A stretch of DNA of 64,000 nt from the NCBI GenBank assembly GCA_947645195.1, contig CANSGD010000242.1:884001-948000 (forward strand). Direction: 5' to 3'. This stretch comes from Patellifolia procumbens (Eukaryota > Streptophyta > Magnoliopsida > Caryophyllales > Amaranthaceae). A model generated the notes under the pieces. The model searched no databases. It saw only the letters and a program-made list of their open reading frames with translations, and had not been told where the DNA came from. A program made the translations under genes and the position numbers. Numbering within the stretch: position 1 is the stretch's first letter; each line of letters opens with the position of its first letter. This document shows positions 46,701 to 58,700 of this stretch, in pieces.

Positions 46701-49700
46701 TATCTCAATTACCACCCAATTCCTTATTATTTCACCAACACCTAATGTGATTTCTGATACCTTTACGCTAGACTTCAGCTCTCTAGCGTTACAAACCAAA
46801 ATGCACTTGATTTCTACTGTACTCTCTCCGCATCCAGTTTGCAGGTCTCCTACATGGATTGTTGTCTGCTTTCAAGTCATTTGATCTCTTGGTTTCTAAT
46901 TTACATCTTGTTACATGCCAACTTATGTGGTATTGCCTGCTCACATTTGCAAATTACATTCTCTTGGATAGGAAACAAGAGTCAACCTCTAGTAATGAGC
47001 TTCAACGAAATTGAGCACAATGGATAAGCACAATCAAGCAGTAGACTTATTAACTTACCATGTCCAACTTCTCGTCTATTGAGGCCAGTTCTTTTCCCTA
47101 CTTCATTGATTGAAAATGGAGGGAAACTATAATGAAGCATGAATCTTTTACTTGAAGGGCCCACTACAGACTCCAAACGTTGTGCATCTCCAGGTGCTCC
47201 AAGGGTGACAGTACAAAGTACCTGTCTTAGACAGCAAGTGACATGATTAAACCTACAGAGCGCTCCATCCAATTGTCTTCATTTTGATGATAAATTAATT
47301 CAAAAACCTGAGTATCTCCACGTGAGAAGAGCGACGACCCATGCAAAGCCGGTAGGTTGCCTGCTTCACTGTACACGGGCCTTACTTCATCAAGGTGTCG
47401 TCCATCAACTCTTTTGCCTTCTTTAAGAATCCTTCTACGAACAATCTATAAAACAATTATTATTAATTTAAATCCCAATGCTTGGACATGCATAAATATC
47501 AAAAACCAACAACCAAGGACAAACGAGAAAAATAAAGGAGAAGATGAACAAATCTCATGCGAAGTCTTCAGAAATAGGAAAAGATTAATGGTAAAATTGC
47601 AGGAGAGAAACAAAGATGTGCCCGAACAAATACGGTGCTCGTCAAGGGTGTTAATATCCTTCAACCATAGTCAAAGGAGATTTGGTAATGTGTTGCCTAG
47701 AAGGGTGATTTAATCCCTTGTCCTCATCTTACTTAAAATGGTTTGATCTACAGGGGAAATCCAATAAATTTAAACATAGATTCATGAGGTGCACCGTGTA
47801 GTATGCTAAACTTAGAGCTTGTTTGGTTCACATGGGAAATAACTTCCCATGGGAATTCATATTTCATGGGAAGTTTTTTCCTTTCTCAATTTCCTAAGAA
47901 TTGGGCTAAATTGTTTGATTGACAATATAGGAAATTGCATTTCCTAGGAAATTCAATTCACCAAGGGGGGTTGGTGAGTCATTTCCCATGTCTTGTGGGA
48001 ATTTGCATTTCCTTGGAATTTCTAATCCCCATGCTTTCTTCAATTTCCTCCAACCAAACACAAACCCATTTTGCCATTTCCTTGGAATTTGTATTTCCAA
48101 GGGAAATAAGCTCCAACCAAACAAATTGTTAGAAGCGGAAATAAGAATTCCACAACTGAATCTTGAGGCAGCGCGTATAACTAAACTTGGTGTCCGTGTA
48201 CACCATAAAATGAAGCGATATATTAAAATGAAACCAAATTCTACAATGAAATTAGATAACCTAAGATTGAAATCAAAGAGCCTAAACGGATTAGAGAGCC
48301 TAGCAAAGAATCAAGAACTATACATTGCTAAAAGCCTAAAAAATGGGATTATTAAGTTTAAAAATGAACACATCAAAACCTTAGAAATAAACTTACCTAA
48401 AAATTTAAATTATGCACAAGAACCTAATTTAAACAAGATTACAAGACTAAAGCATAAATAAAATGTGAAATCTTAAAAATGAAATCAAAGAACATGTAAG
48501 AGAACCGTTTCTAAATGTAAGAATTCTGTTGCTAAACTTAGTGGTGGAAATAAGAGTTATGTTGCTCAACATAATGACAGAATAAGATCTCCATTCCTAG
48601 ATTAGGAGAGTTCCATTGCTAAATTCTTATCTCGGGATGGATTACATAAGTGTTGGCCAGTTTTAGTAATTTTTGAAAAATGGAAACTATTGCTAATAAT
48701 GTTAACTACTCTTGTTTGATTCTCCTTCATTAGAAACAACAAAATAAGTCTCATATAATCTAGAGGAACAAATATGATAAAAGAGATTATACTCCTCCCA
48801 TAATCTCTTAGAAATTTGCCAACTCACAAAAATTAGCTATTCTACCCACTTTTCATCCATTATTCCAGTGCTACCTAATTTCACTTTGTCCTCCTAAATC
48901 TATATCCCTCCTATTCCTTCCTTTGGCCCAATAGATGAGGCAATTCGCTTTAAATGGGCCAAAAATAGTTCACAATGGCATATAATTCACTTGCCTCAAT
49001 TTGCAAATTGTAACTGAAGGGGGAAGGGGGTGAGACAATGATTTTGGGAATATAAAGGGCAACACCTAAGCCCACATCTTACAAATTTTATGTGATGAAT
49101 ATACAAATATATAGAGTTCCGATTTACAAAAACAAGTGTGTTTTGAATAAAAAACCTAACGATATTATTATTACATAAATTCGGTATAACTTTTGCCACA
49201 TAATAAAAAAAATGATAACTTTATATGGTTGGAGAAAGCACGCGTGTACATTAAAATACAATCCTTTAATTAATAAGTCCTAACACTTTCCTTTTATAAT
49301 ACAATCCTTATCGCTTTCAATAACCAACAACAACATTACCACACCCGCCATAAGGCAAGGTAAGGAGGTAAGGGAGATCGGATGTACGCAACCTTACCCT
49401 TTTGTTGAATAACACAAAGAAATTGCTACCGGATGACCCAATAATGAAAATTACGCCGAAAATGCATCAACCACTTGCGACTTTATAGTATAACAAGGGC
49501 AACTAGTTTAGGAAGCCATTTTACTTTGTTCCATCATATTCCAAAACCAAAGAATAGAGGCCTGGGCTCCAATGGAAAATGGAATATGTATCTCTTTCAA
49601 TAACATTACAAAAGTTCAATAAAAATATCTCTCTCCTCCTATCACATCTACTTTCTAATAAAATTACATTTGATAACCACATAACAACTTATTTCCTTTT

Positions 49701-52700
49701 TTTTTTACGGGAACAACTTATTTTCCCAAAATAGGTGTTCAACCAAGTTTTCATATTATAACTTGCGTAAATCCAGATCAACAATAATGAATTTTTATTG
49801 TGATAGAATGAAGAATTCAAAACAAGAAAAGGAATATAACATTATAAGCATGAAGAATTACACCCCCAATTCAGATTATTACTTTCCCCATTTGTTCGTT
49901 CCATTTTTGGTAAACTTTTCATTGATTAATTTTTGGCAAATACATTTTCACACCCTACCCTTCCTGCCCGACATAAATTTCTCTCTCTACGGTTTCTTAC
50001 ATACATATCGCACACTCTAAATTACTTTTTGATTACATAAACCCCATGAAGGCACTTTCTCCTCCTTCACCTTAGTTTTTGCGGCGAAAGTAACTCCTGC
50101 CAACAAAAAGAAAAAGAATGGAGAGGGTTCCTCAATTATATGAATTGTTCTTCTTTTGCTAGCCCTCGATTAGAACACTAACTAGTGTTGATAGTTTGAT
50201 AATCGGATAATATTAAGAACCTTCGAAGAAGATTATATAGGCCTTGTTTGGTCCTTAGCGGAGGATAGATGATTGTATAAATTGATTTGACTACTTGATT
50301 GTATATTGTATAATATATTGTATTAACTTCTTTGACTAATGGATTAAATAGGTTGATTTCCAATCCTCTCTTGAAAATACTACTATTGAGCTTTTCCAAA
50401 ATTAGGTTACTCTCCCCAATCGTGTAGTTACCAACACTAAAATTAGCTTTTTGGAGTGTCAAACATATAATAAGTTCTAAGCTTCCATCCGGATAAAAGG
50501 TCCCAATCCACTAAAAACTCAAAAAAATACTCCAAGGGGCCATAATATACTTATTCTGTGATTTTCTTAATAGATATATACATCTTGTGTTCCTTTTTGT
50601 TCTCCTTGTTTTTCTTTTTAGTTTGTTCCCAAAAATTCTTCCTACTTCGAATCGTTTCTACTTTTGTAACATTTTCTTATCCTCCAGCAACCAAATAATT
50701 ACTTCACTTTTCAATCTTATGAGTTGCACATGGCCCATTTTAGAATCTTTTATTTCCCAACCACCCACTTTTCTTTCTCACTTATCTTTCCTAAAAGCAA
50801 AAGGGTACCCAATTATACTTGAAATATTATAAATTAAAAACGATTGTCATCCACTATAATTTGCGCCGATTTTCCACTGTATCACAAATGCTATAACATC
50901 ACCATGGAGCTACAAGCATTGACGAACGGAACCCAACAATCCGATAAAAAGAACACCAAATAGGACTATAAGGAGTCTTTGTTATCAAATATGTGTATTA
51001 CTTATTTGGATAGACAAATAAGCAACAATAAAGAAGACAACAACACAAGGGTGAGCCAAGTGGTTAGGAAAGACTAAAGCAAAATTATCATGTTTCACGT
51101 TTTAATCTGCTAAGATGAAAAAAAGGTGGACAATAGACATAAATAAATCATTACGAGACTAAGATGAAAAAAACATTTCACTCAATTGTTAGTTAAATAT
51201 GATTGAAAATGAGCAATCAACTCACGCAATGTAAAATTTTTGGGAGTGTTTGGTTGTTAGATATAGTATTGGCTTGTTTGAACGGCTAACTACATTATTG
51301 GTTGTATATAAAAGTGTTTGGTCTAAGTAGTTATGAATATTGTTTTAGTACAAACTGGCAGAAAAGGCCAAAAGCCAACACAAAAAACACAACAACCCGG
51401 CAACATTTTGCTTCTAAAAGCTACCCCAAAAGGCATCTACGGAACACTTTTTTTTTTGCTGTTCTGACCACATAAGTAAGACAAAAGCCAATAAAAAGGT
51501 GTTCCGAAAGTCATTTCCCAAACACCCTGGTATATAAAAATGAAACGAAGGTATATAATAAAATAAGTAACGTTGTGTTAAACCTAAAAGTATAGTATCT
51601 AAATCAACATATACATGTACAACATAAACAAAAATAAGTTTGCTTCGAAAAAGACTGTTGGGAAAAACACTTTAAGCTAATACAACAAAGTTTTGTCTCA
51701 TATTTCATTCCTTACTTCATTGTCCACAAGCCAAGCCCGATATAGACTAGTTAAATAGGCAATCTTAAGTTATATTCCATATGTGACAGTTAGATTCCTC
51801 AGTACTATCAAATATTCCGAGACAAATGCATCCCCTGCAAGCTAATGTGACAGACACAATACAAGCCAACTATGGCACAACAATTATTCCGACCACTCTG
51901 TAAAATAAAACAAGACAGAATAACCCACCTGCTTCCTCACAGTATCTACTGCCTTGGATAGTCCGTGTAAGCTTTCTTCATCACACTCTTCTTCAAGGGC
52001 CGTCTTTACATCTTGGGTAATAATGTCTAAAGCCTCTCCTCGTTCAAACTAAATGTAAGCAAAAAGTTAATAAGAGCACCAATCAATGCTCTACATTTTT
52101 ATAACAATTGAAAAGACGGCGTTTATTATACAAAATTACTTAAATGAAGAAAACATCTTCAAGAAACATCAATACTAGTGTTTTACCTTGCCATATGTAG
52201 GGTCTGAAAAGACAGCTTCTATACGTGATTCCGTCAAGTTCCTAATCTTTTCCATAGTACTTTCTGGCATCATAGATAATTTGTAATCCTTCTTCAATTT
52301 GCCAGCTTTAGAAGCCAAGCGGATTTGAGGCTCAAGATATTTAACAGCCTACAAAGTTTAAACCATGGCTATGACCAGAAATCGCTTTATTATGCGTACA
52401 GTCTGTACGAGCGCTATTTTGAAACTGACCTCAGGATGCGCAAGCCTCAAGCCAGCCTTTAAATCTTTTTCAGATATCTCACGAGCTTGCACATCTATCA
52501 TCAAGGTTTTATCCTTTGTGCAGGCATATAACAAGTTAAGATCACTCAAGCTCAGCTGCAGTACATTGACATCGAAAAATAGGAGTTAACTTCAAACATT
52601 AAAAGCACAAATAACGTGCAGACAACCACAAAGCTCAATGATCTAAACAGTATTAGGAGCCCAATCAAGGTACATGTATGCATAAGGCAAGGTTCCCTTC

Positions 52701-55700
52701 AGGGTTTTGAGACAAATGATCCACGCCTCTGGCTGATTAAAGACCCGTTGCATGGAAAAAATTATCAGTCAATAATTTGAAAAAAAAAATTGGAGAAAGG
52801 AAAAGGAAAAGGATTTAGATAACCTAACAGAGGGAATAAGCTTGCAACCAAAATTTTAATATGCCATGTTTTAAATTATAAATTTATCCACCTCACTTTG
52901 CTTACGCACAAGCCCTTGCCGTTTTTTGTCTAAGACTAGGCTCCAAGAGTCCAAGACCCTTACGGCCCGTTTGGTAGCCGTTAATATATGATGGCATGGA
53001 ATGAGATTTAAGTGTAATTTAACAAGGAAAGCAATCTTATAATCTCCATGGGCGAGCAAATTCATCCCCGAGCTTGAGTTTTCTTCATGAATTTTCATTA
53101 CCGTCCATTAGCACTTGGGGAGTGGTATTGGGTGGGAATGAAAAATCATACAGAAAAATGGATACTTTGGGGTGAGCTTGCATTACTATGGAATAAATCT
53201 TGATTTTCCTCACAAACTTACATCCAAAATCATTCCATTACCATCATTTAGAAACACCCACCAAACGGGCCGTTAGTTCCATCTGGTCATGATTCTCAGC
53301 CCTTTTTAAACAATAAGTAAAATATACAAAACTGAAGTTTCTAAGCAAGGTGACGACTATGGTCATCCACTGTAGAAACCCATTGAACTTTTCATGAATA
53401 AACAAAATCCACCTATAGTGGCACAAACATGCATGAAGACTCCCACCTACATATCCACCTAGCACGTCATTTACCCACGGTAATCAATTTTTCACATGTC
53501 AATTAGAAATCATATGACATGGCTGCAATTCAACCATTTTATGTTTTCGTATGAAGTAAGCTTTTGAGTTGTATTAATCTTGATGTTGCATATAGGGTCT
53601 GTTATCTTAGCTTAATAAGGTTCTTTCCTTCAAGATCAACGTCAGCTTCAATTATGAGAACCCTAGATTAGGAATGAAGAAGAAATAATAATCCATGACT
53701 CAAAACTTGTAGAATAAACAATAAGATAGAAATTTAACTGTCGCATATATGCATATGTGATTGGTACATGGCACAAACATAATGCTTCCGAGCAATTCTC
53801 ATGTGTACACATATATTGCATGCGTAAATTGTAGATTGGCTAAAAATTGTCCTACACAGTTTGTGTACGTGCATTTAGTACTATATCTATCAGAATCTAT
53901 CAGAACCAAGCAGGATAAGCTCATAAATACAGGATAAACCCCCATATAAACAGGAGTTACGCTGGAAAAAGAACGGGCAAATAATCAAAAATATGTAACC
54001 CATCGAGCAATACAGCTTACCAAGAATCAATGATTGAAAACCATGTTATTTGAGGAAAGGGGGCATCGCGATTTGGTGAGCCCAAAGAGCTCCTAAGCTT
54101 ATCACGTGGAAATAAGACAATTCTAGGCATGTACAAATTCATGTGCATATTGTTGATTAAAACCCACTCCATAACTGGTGTCTTAAGACTTGTATTGTGA
54201 TGCTTGGACTCAGCATGTTACCACAGAACCGTGTCCACAAGACCCGATCAGTACGCGGACCCACAAAATACGGGTCGGACATAGGTGGGAGAAGATGGAT
54301 TAGACGGTTTCTTCTTCCTTTAGCACTGCGAGTTGAGAGGAAAATAATTTGACGTGGATTTTCTTCTGTCTTTGTTATTTTTCCTTTGCCTTTCTCTCTC
54401 AACAAAATAATTAAATATTAGAGGGGGCTTTGGGTCGGTCACATGTTAAGGTCTCATGCTTAATTCATGTGTAGACAACTAGACCTATTTTATATGTCAC
54501 CACTCACTACTATTTCCCATAACTCATTCAACACAAACTATTATTTAGAAGCAAACAAGGCGATATTTTTAATAAGAAATAAGTATTGTCCCTAAGTATT
54601 TATTCTTAAAAATTTTAAACAAGCCATAGAGTCCAAATTCAAATTCAGATCTTTCTAAAACGTGTGCCTAAGTCCTTAATTTCATGAACCCAACATGATC
54701 TCGATCCATGTTCTACGATATTTGAGTCCCACCATCACAGGCCTTGCTTACCCACCCAAATGTAAAAGATATTCAACAACAAATGATATGTATCTTCCCA
54801 TTATTGATCAATGAGCAAGATGACCTTAATAGCCCAATTTCCTTAACTCAATAATCCGTTCTCCTCCAAAATTCGTGGGTACATCCAATGCATCACATAG
54901 TATGATGTGCCTTAGCTTAAAGACAAACACCTCCTTGCTATGATACTCGGACTCCGATACGACGACATGGGTATGGACGGATCCATGTGTCGGCTTACAA
55001 TCTTGATTAAGGACTTGGGATACATTTGAAAGATCCAAATATTGAATTTAGACTCGGGACAAGGCAATTTTTTACGGCTTTAGTGTTATTTATAAAGGAA
55101 AAGGTTCCATTGTACGATCAACACTTCCAACCTCAAATACTGCCTATTTAAAATACTACTTATGTTCACTTTCAATATAAATATATAGAAAAACAAAATA
55201 AGCTGGCGAGCATGGGATATAGCAACATAGATAAATCTCCACGAGGAGAGAAAATAAAGTCAAGAGGGACAAATAGAGGACTACAATAAGTAGTTAAACT
55301 AACAAACAAAGAAACAACAACTAAGCCTTATTCTCAAAATGATTTGGGGTCCGCTAACATGAATCGCCATCTGAAACCTTTGAAAAAGGAGATGGCATCG
55401 ACAAGTGTGATAAAAAGTTTTAAAAATGACCTATAAAAAAGTTTTTTAAAAAGTTTCAAACAAAAAAGTTACAAACACAAAGACAAACACATTAAAGATA
55501 AACAAATAAAACAAATGGACAACATTTTTTGCTTCATATGTGAGTTCTTTTTTTCCCACGTTCGAAGGTGTAGGTCCAGCTCGAGTGAGTTCGTTTAGCA
55601 TCCAAGCATCACACCTCTTGCGTTCGATGACATTTGCACCAAAATATGTTGGTTTGATATTGTAACTCCGACAAAGTAGAAATTAAAAAGGGTAATACAT

Positions 55701-58700
55701 CTGAAAACACATATACATAAATGACGAATACAACCATAGTCTGAAGCAGGGGTGATAATTGATTCTTAGGTTCATGCAATTCAATCATCAATAATGGTGT
55801 TGGCAAAACACTCCCAAACTGAGCAATCAATATAATTTAGTTAACAATTTTTTATTATTCCCCCCCTCTTATATCTGCTTTATAGAGTCGTGATACATTC
55901 TCTTTTTAACCTCATGCTAAACATAACAAACTGATTTCCATTTTTAAAAGTGTCCCTTACTCCGAGGCCGGTCGATTACAATATCCTGAACTTCGAACTT
56001 ACCCTCAAGGTGGATAAAAATCAACTCCATTTTTTAGGCATAACCAGCGTCCCTTTTTTCATTACGTGGAAGGCATTGGTTTATTAATGAAAGAATAACA
56101 CTTAAAATGTTCTTGGGTTCAAGATGTATTTACTAGGATGGTTTATGGTTTAAAGGAGGAGAAGTGTGACATGGTGGCACGATTGGTGGGGTGGTGGTGT
56201 GAGGTGGTTTTGTGTTCTCGTGGTGGTGTTATGGTGGATTGGCGGTTAATGTTGGATCAAGTTGAACATGGAATAGAGGAGAGAAAGGGTAAGTGAAACC
56301 TTAGGGTTGATGGGGAATGAGAGTAGAGTAGCTTGGGAGTAAGAAAGGGGTAATGAGAATGATTAAATTGACCTAACAAACAAAATATAAGGGAATCAAG
56401 TAACTTCATCCTCTTATCCTTTCCTAAAGACCCCAAAACAAACGCTCCCTTAAGTTTCATTTGCCAACACTAAGGTTCTTCATTTTAGATTCACTCTCTG
56501 AAAACAATGGGAACTTGGAGAAGTATGTCCAAATTTAAACTTCAATATCGATGTTTACTAATGATAAAATATTGCTTACATAGTTATAACTTGATACACA
56601 TACACATGGATTTCCCAAAAAGTAACACAACTACTTGGAGTACAAGGAAACACTAATTAAGCAACATGGGGTTTGATTGATATAAGAGAATTCGGCCCTT
56701 ACACCTATTAGCATGTAATTAAGACAACCAACTAAACCATTTCAACTAGTTTACTATTTCATCATGTAAAAACTCCCGATATTAAGAGTTAAAAATAAAA
56801 CCATGACCTCACTAATTAATAAAGCAATAATAAAGATTTGAGAAGAGAGAATACATCCACATCAGTTTTAAATTTGGAATGAGAAACTGGGCCCAATGTT
56901 AGTAAATCTAGAAAAAGGACAGCAATTAGGTTTAAAAAAAACTACACGTGTATTTTTTTTCTCCCTAGCTTAGCTTCAGTCCTTCATTCTTTTAGAAGTC
57001 AGTCAACGTCACTTCACCACTTCCTTTTTAGTCCTCTTACAATCGTCGCCTCCACCACCCACCATGTGGCACTGCGACTCTATCCACCACAAAAAATGCA
57101 CCTACAGTCCTACACCGCCTCTTGCTACCACGAAGTCCCCTTCATCTAGTTTACTGCCTCGTAAACCCACCATAAAACAACTTCCGGAGCAGAGGCCTCG
57201 ATCCACTAATTCGACCACCTCACTAGATCGGTTAACCAACCACGGACCTCCGAATTGTTCCTTTGTTCCTTCTCTTATCCATTTGTGGTATCCATCGGTC
57301 CCTCCACACTCCCAAAGTCCCAACTCCAAACTCTAAACTGCTTAGTTGTTCCTTCTCTTCTCCTTCTAAGGTATTTGTTGACAAGAAAGCCCTACCCCAT
57401 TAATTAGCAAGTATTGACTTTTCCTCCATATTTGTTCGTTCCACGTGCTTCCACTTTGTTTTAATGATCCTTCTCCTTGCAAACTTCTTTGATTGACTCT
57501 ATTTCCAAATCTTATGGGAGCAAATTCTCGATCAAGCATCATTTCAAGGTTCCTTTGGAGTTCCTGACAACTTTTCCGTTTCAATCTTCTCGGTTACCAA
57601 ACCTGGAGCTCCGAGACAAACTTTAATGGTCAATTAAATTTCTTGGAACCATACCACAACTGTGGATGGAAATGGAAAAGAAGATGACAATTCGACGAGT
57701 TGATAATTGATCGTAAGGTTGATGCAATTAAATCATTAATAATAGAGTTTACAGCCAAACTAAGGAACTAATGACTATAATTTAATCATCAATTTTCTAG
57801 ATTCCCCTTACTATGTCTACTATATATATATAGCACTAAATACTAATTCACTTCTTTTTCCCTCTCTAACCGGTAGCTCACTAAGGCCTTCCTCCCCAAT
57901 CTGATCATAACAGACTAATTTCCAATTACCAAAACTGCGCGTTACTTCTAGACCAGTTTATTACAAGATTAGCTAAAGGTTGGAAAGCCTAGGTAAGGTT
58001 TAATTTAAAGAAAGCTTCCTTTTTGTTTGAAATTCAACTTAGATCTAGTTAAATATGTGCAACTCCACGAGAAGCATCCAAAAGGTGGCCGGAGGGGTGC
58101 CTTAAATTGTCTAGCGTAAAACACCTCACCTTGCCGGACGGAGGGGTTTTAGCATGCGCCTCTTGAGGCGTGCTTTTTAAATCTAAGTGTGTATGTGTGT
58201 ATGTGTGCATATGATGCTAAGTTTTCTTAGATTAATTAAAGTTTAGAGTAATAAAATATTCATCAGTATTATCTAGATAATTCACCTCATCCATGCTAGG
58301 ATTGATTATAAATTGGCCGCAAATCCTCCCAATACGTATCATTCCGATAGGTCCACGCCAAGGTATATCTGACAGCATTAGGGCAGCAGATGTTGCGTTG
58401 GCTGCCATTACATCAGGGTCTTGTTTTCCATCAGAGGAAAGAACACTTGCCATCACCTACGCAGAAAGGAAGGATGGGGTAATATTATCAAACAAGGGGT
58501 TGATGAGAAGGTAGCATAAAGGTAGCATAAAACATTAAAACAACAGTATAATTTAACTGACCATTTTGTAAGTGGTAACAAAGGGTATAAATATAATAGT
58601 CTTGAGTTTTATGTAAATGGTAATGAAAGCCCCGTTCTAATCCAACTTCATCCCAAGCAAGTGTTTTTGTTCAAAAATTTCAATAACACCCACTATCGCT

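Larger units (their letters stand above)
47446..51928 (-). other. PNPase intron 6
   Basis: It holds a Tourist-like MITE at 47815-48128, a SINE at 49325-49559 and a likely MITE at 51246-51535. A weak terminal-repeat candidate with GGCCTTGTTTGG lies at about 50235-50540. The rest is AT-rich. Confidence 0.6.
52556..58285 (-). other. PNPase intron 3 (5730 bp)
   Basis: It contains a Tourist-like MITE (52963-53272), an RTE tail (55310-55545) and a diverged repeat pair (55745-56000 and 57690-57975). Near 58140-58185 a GCGCCTCTTGAGGCGTGC palindrome resembles the ends of the 912-bp element. No exon is missing, because exons 3 and 4 join across a known family sequence. Confidence 0.6.

Noticed and set aside
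48000..48461. Plus-strand frame of 157 codons in PNPase intron 6
   Set aside because: Its first part lies over the Tourist-like MITE and the rest is AT-rich, lysine/asparagine-rich chance coding.
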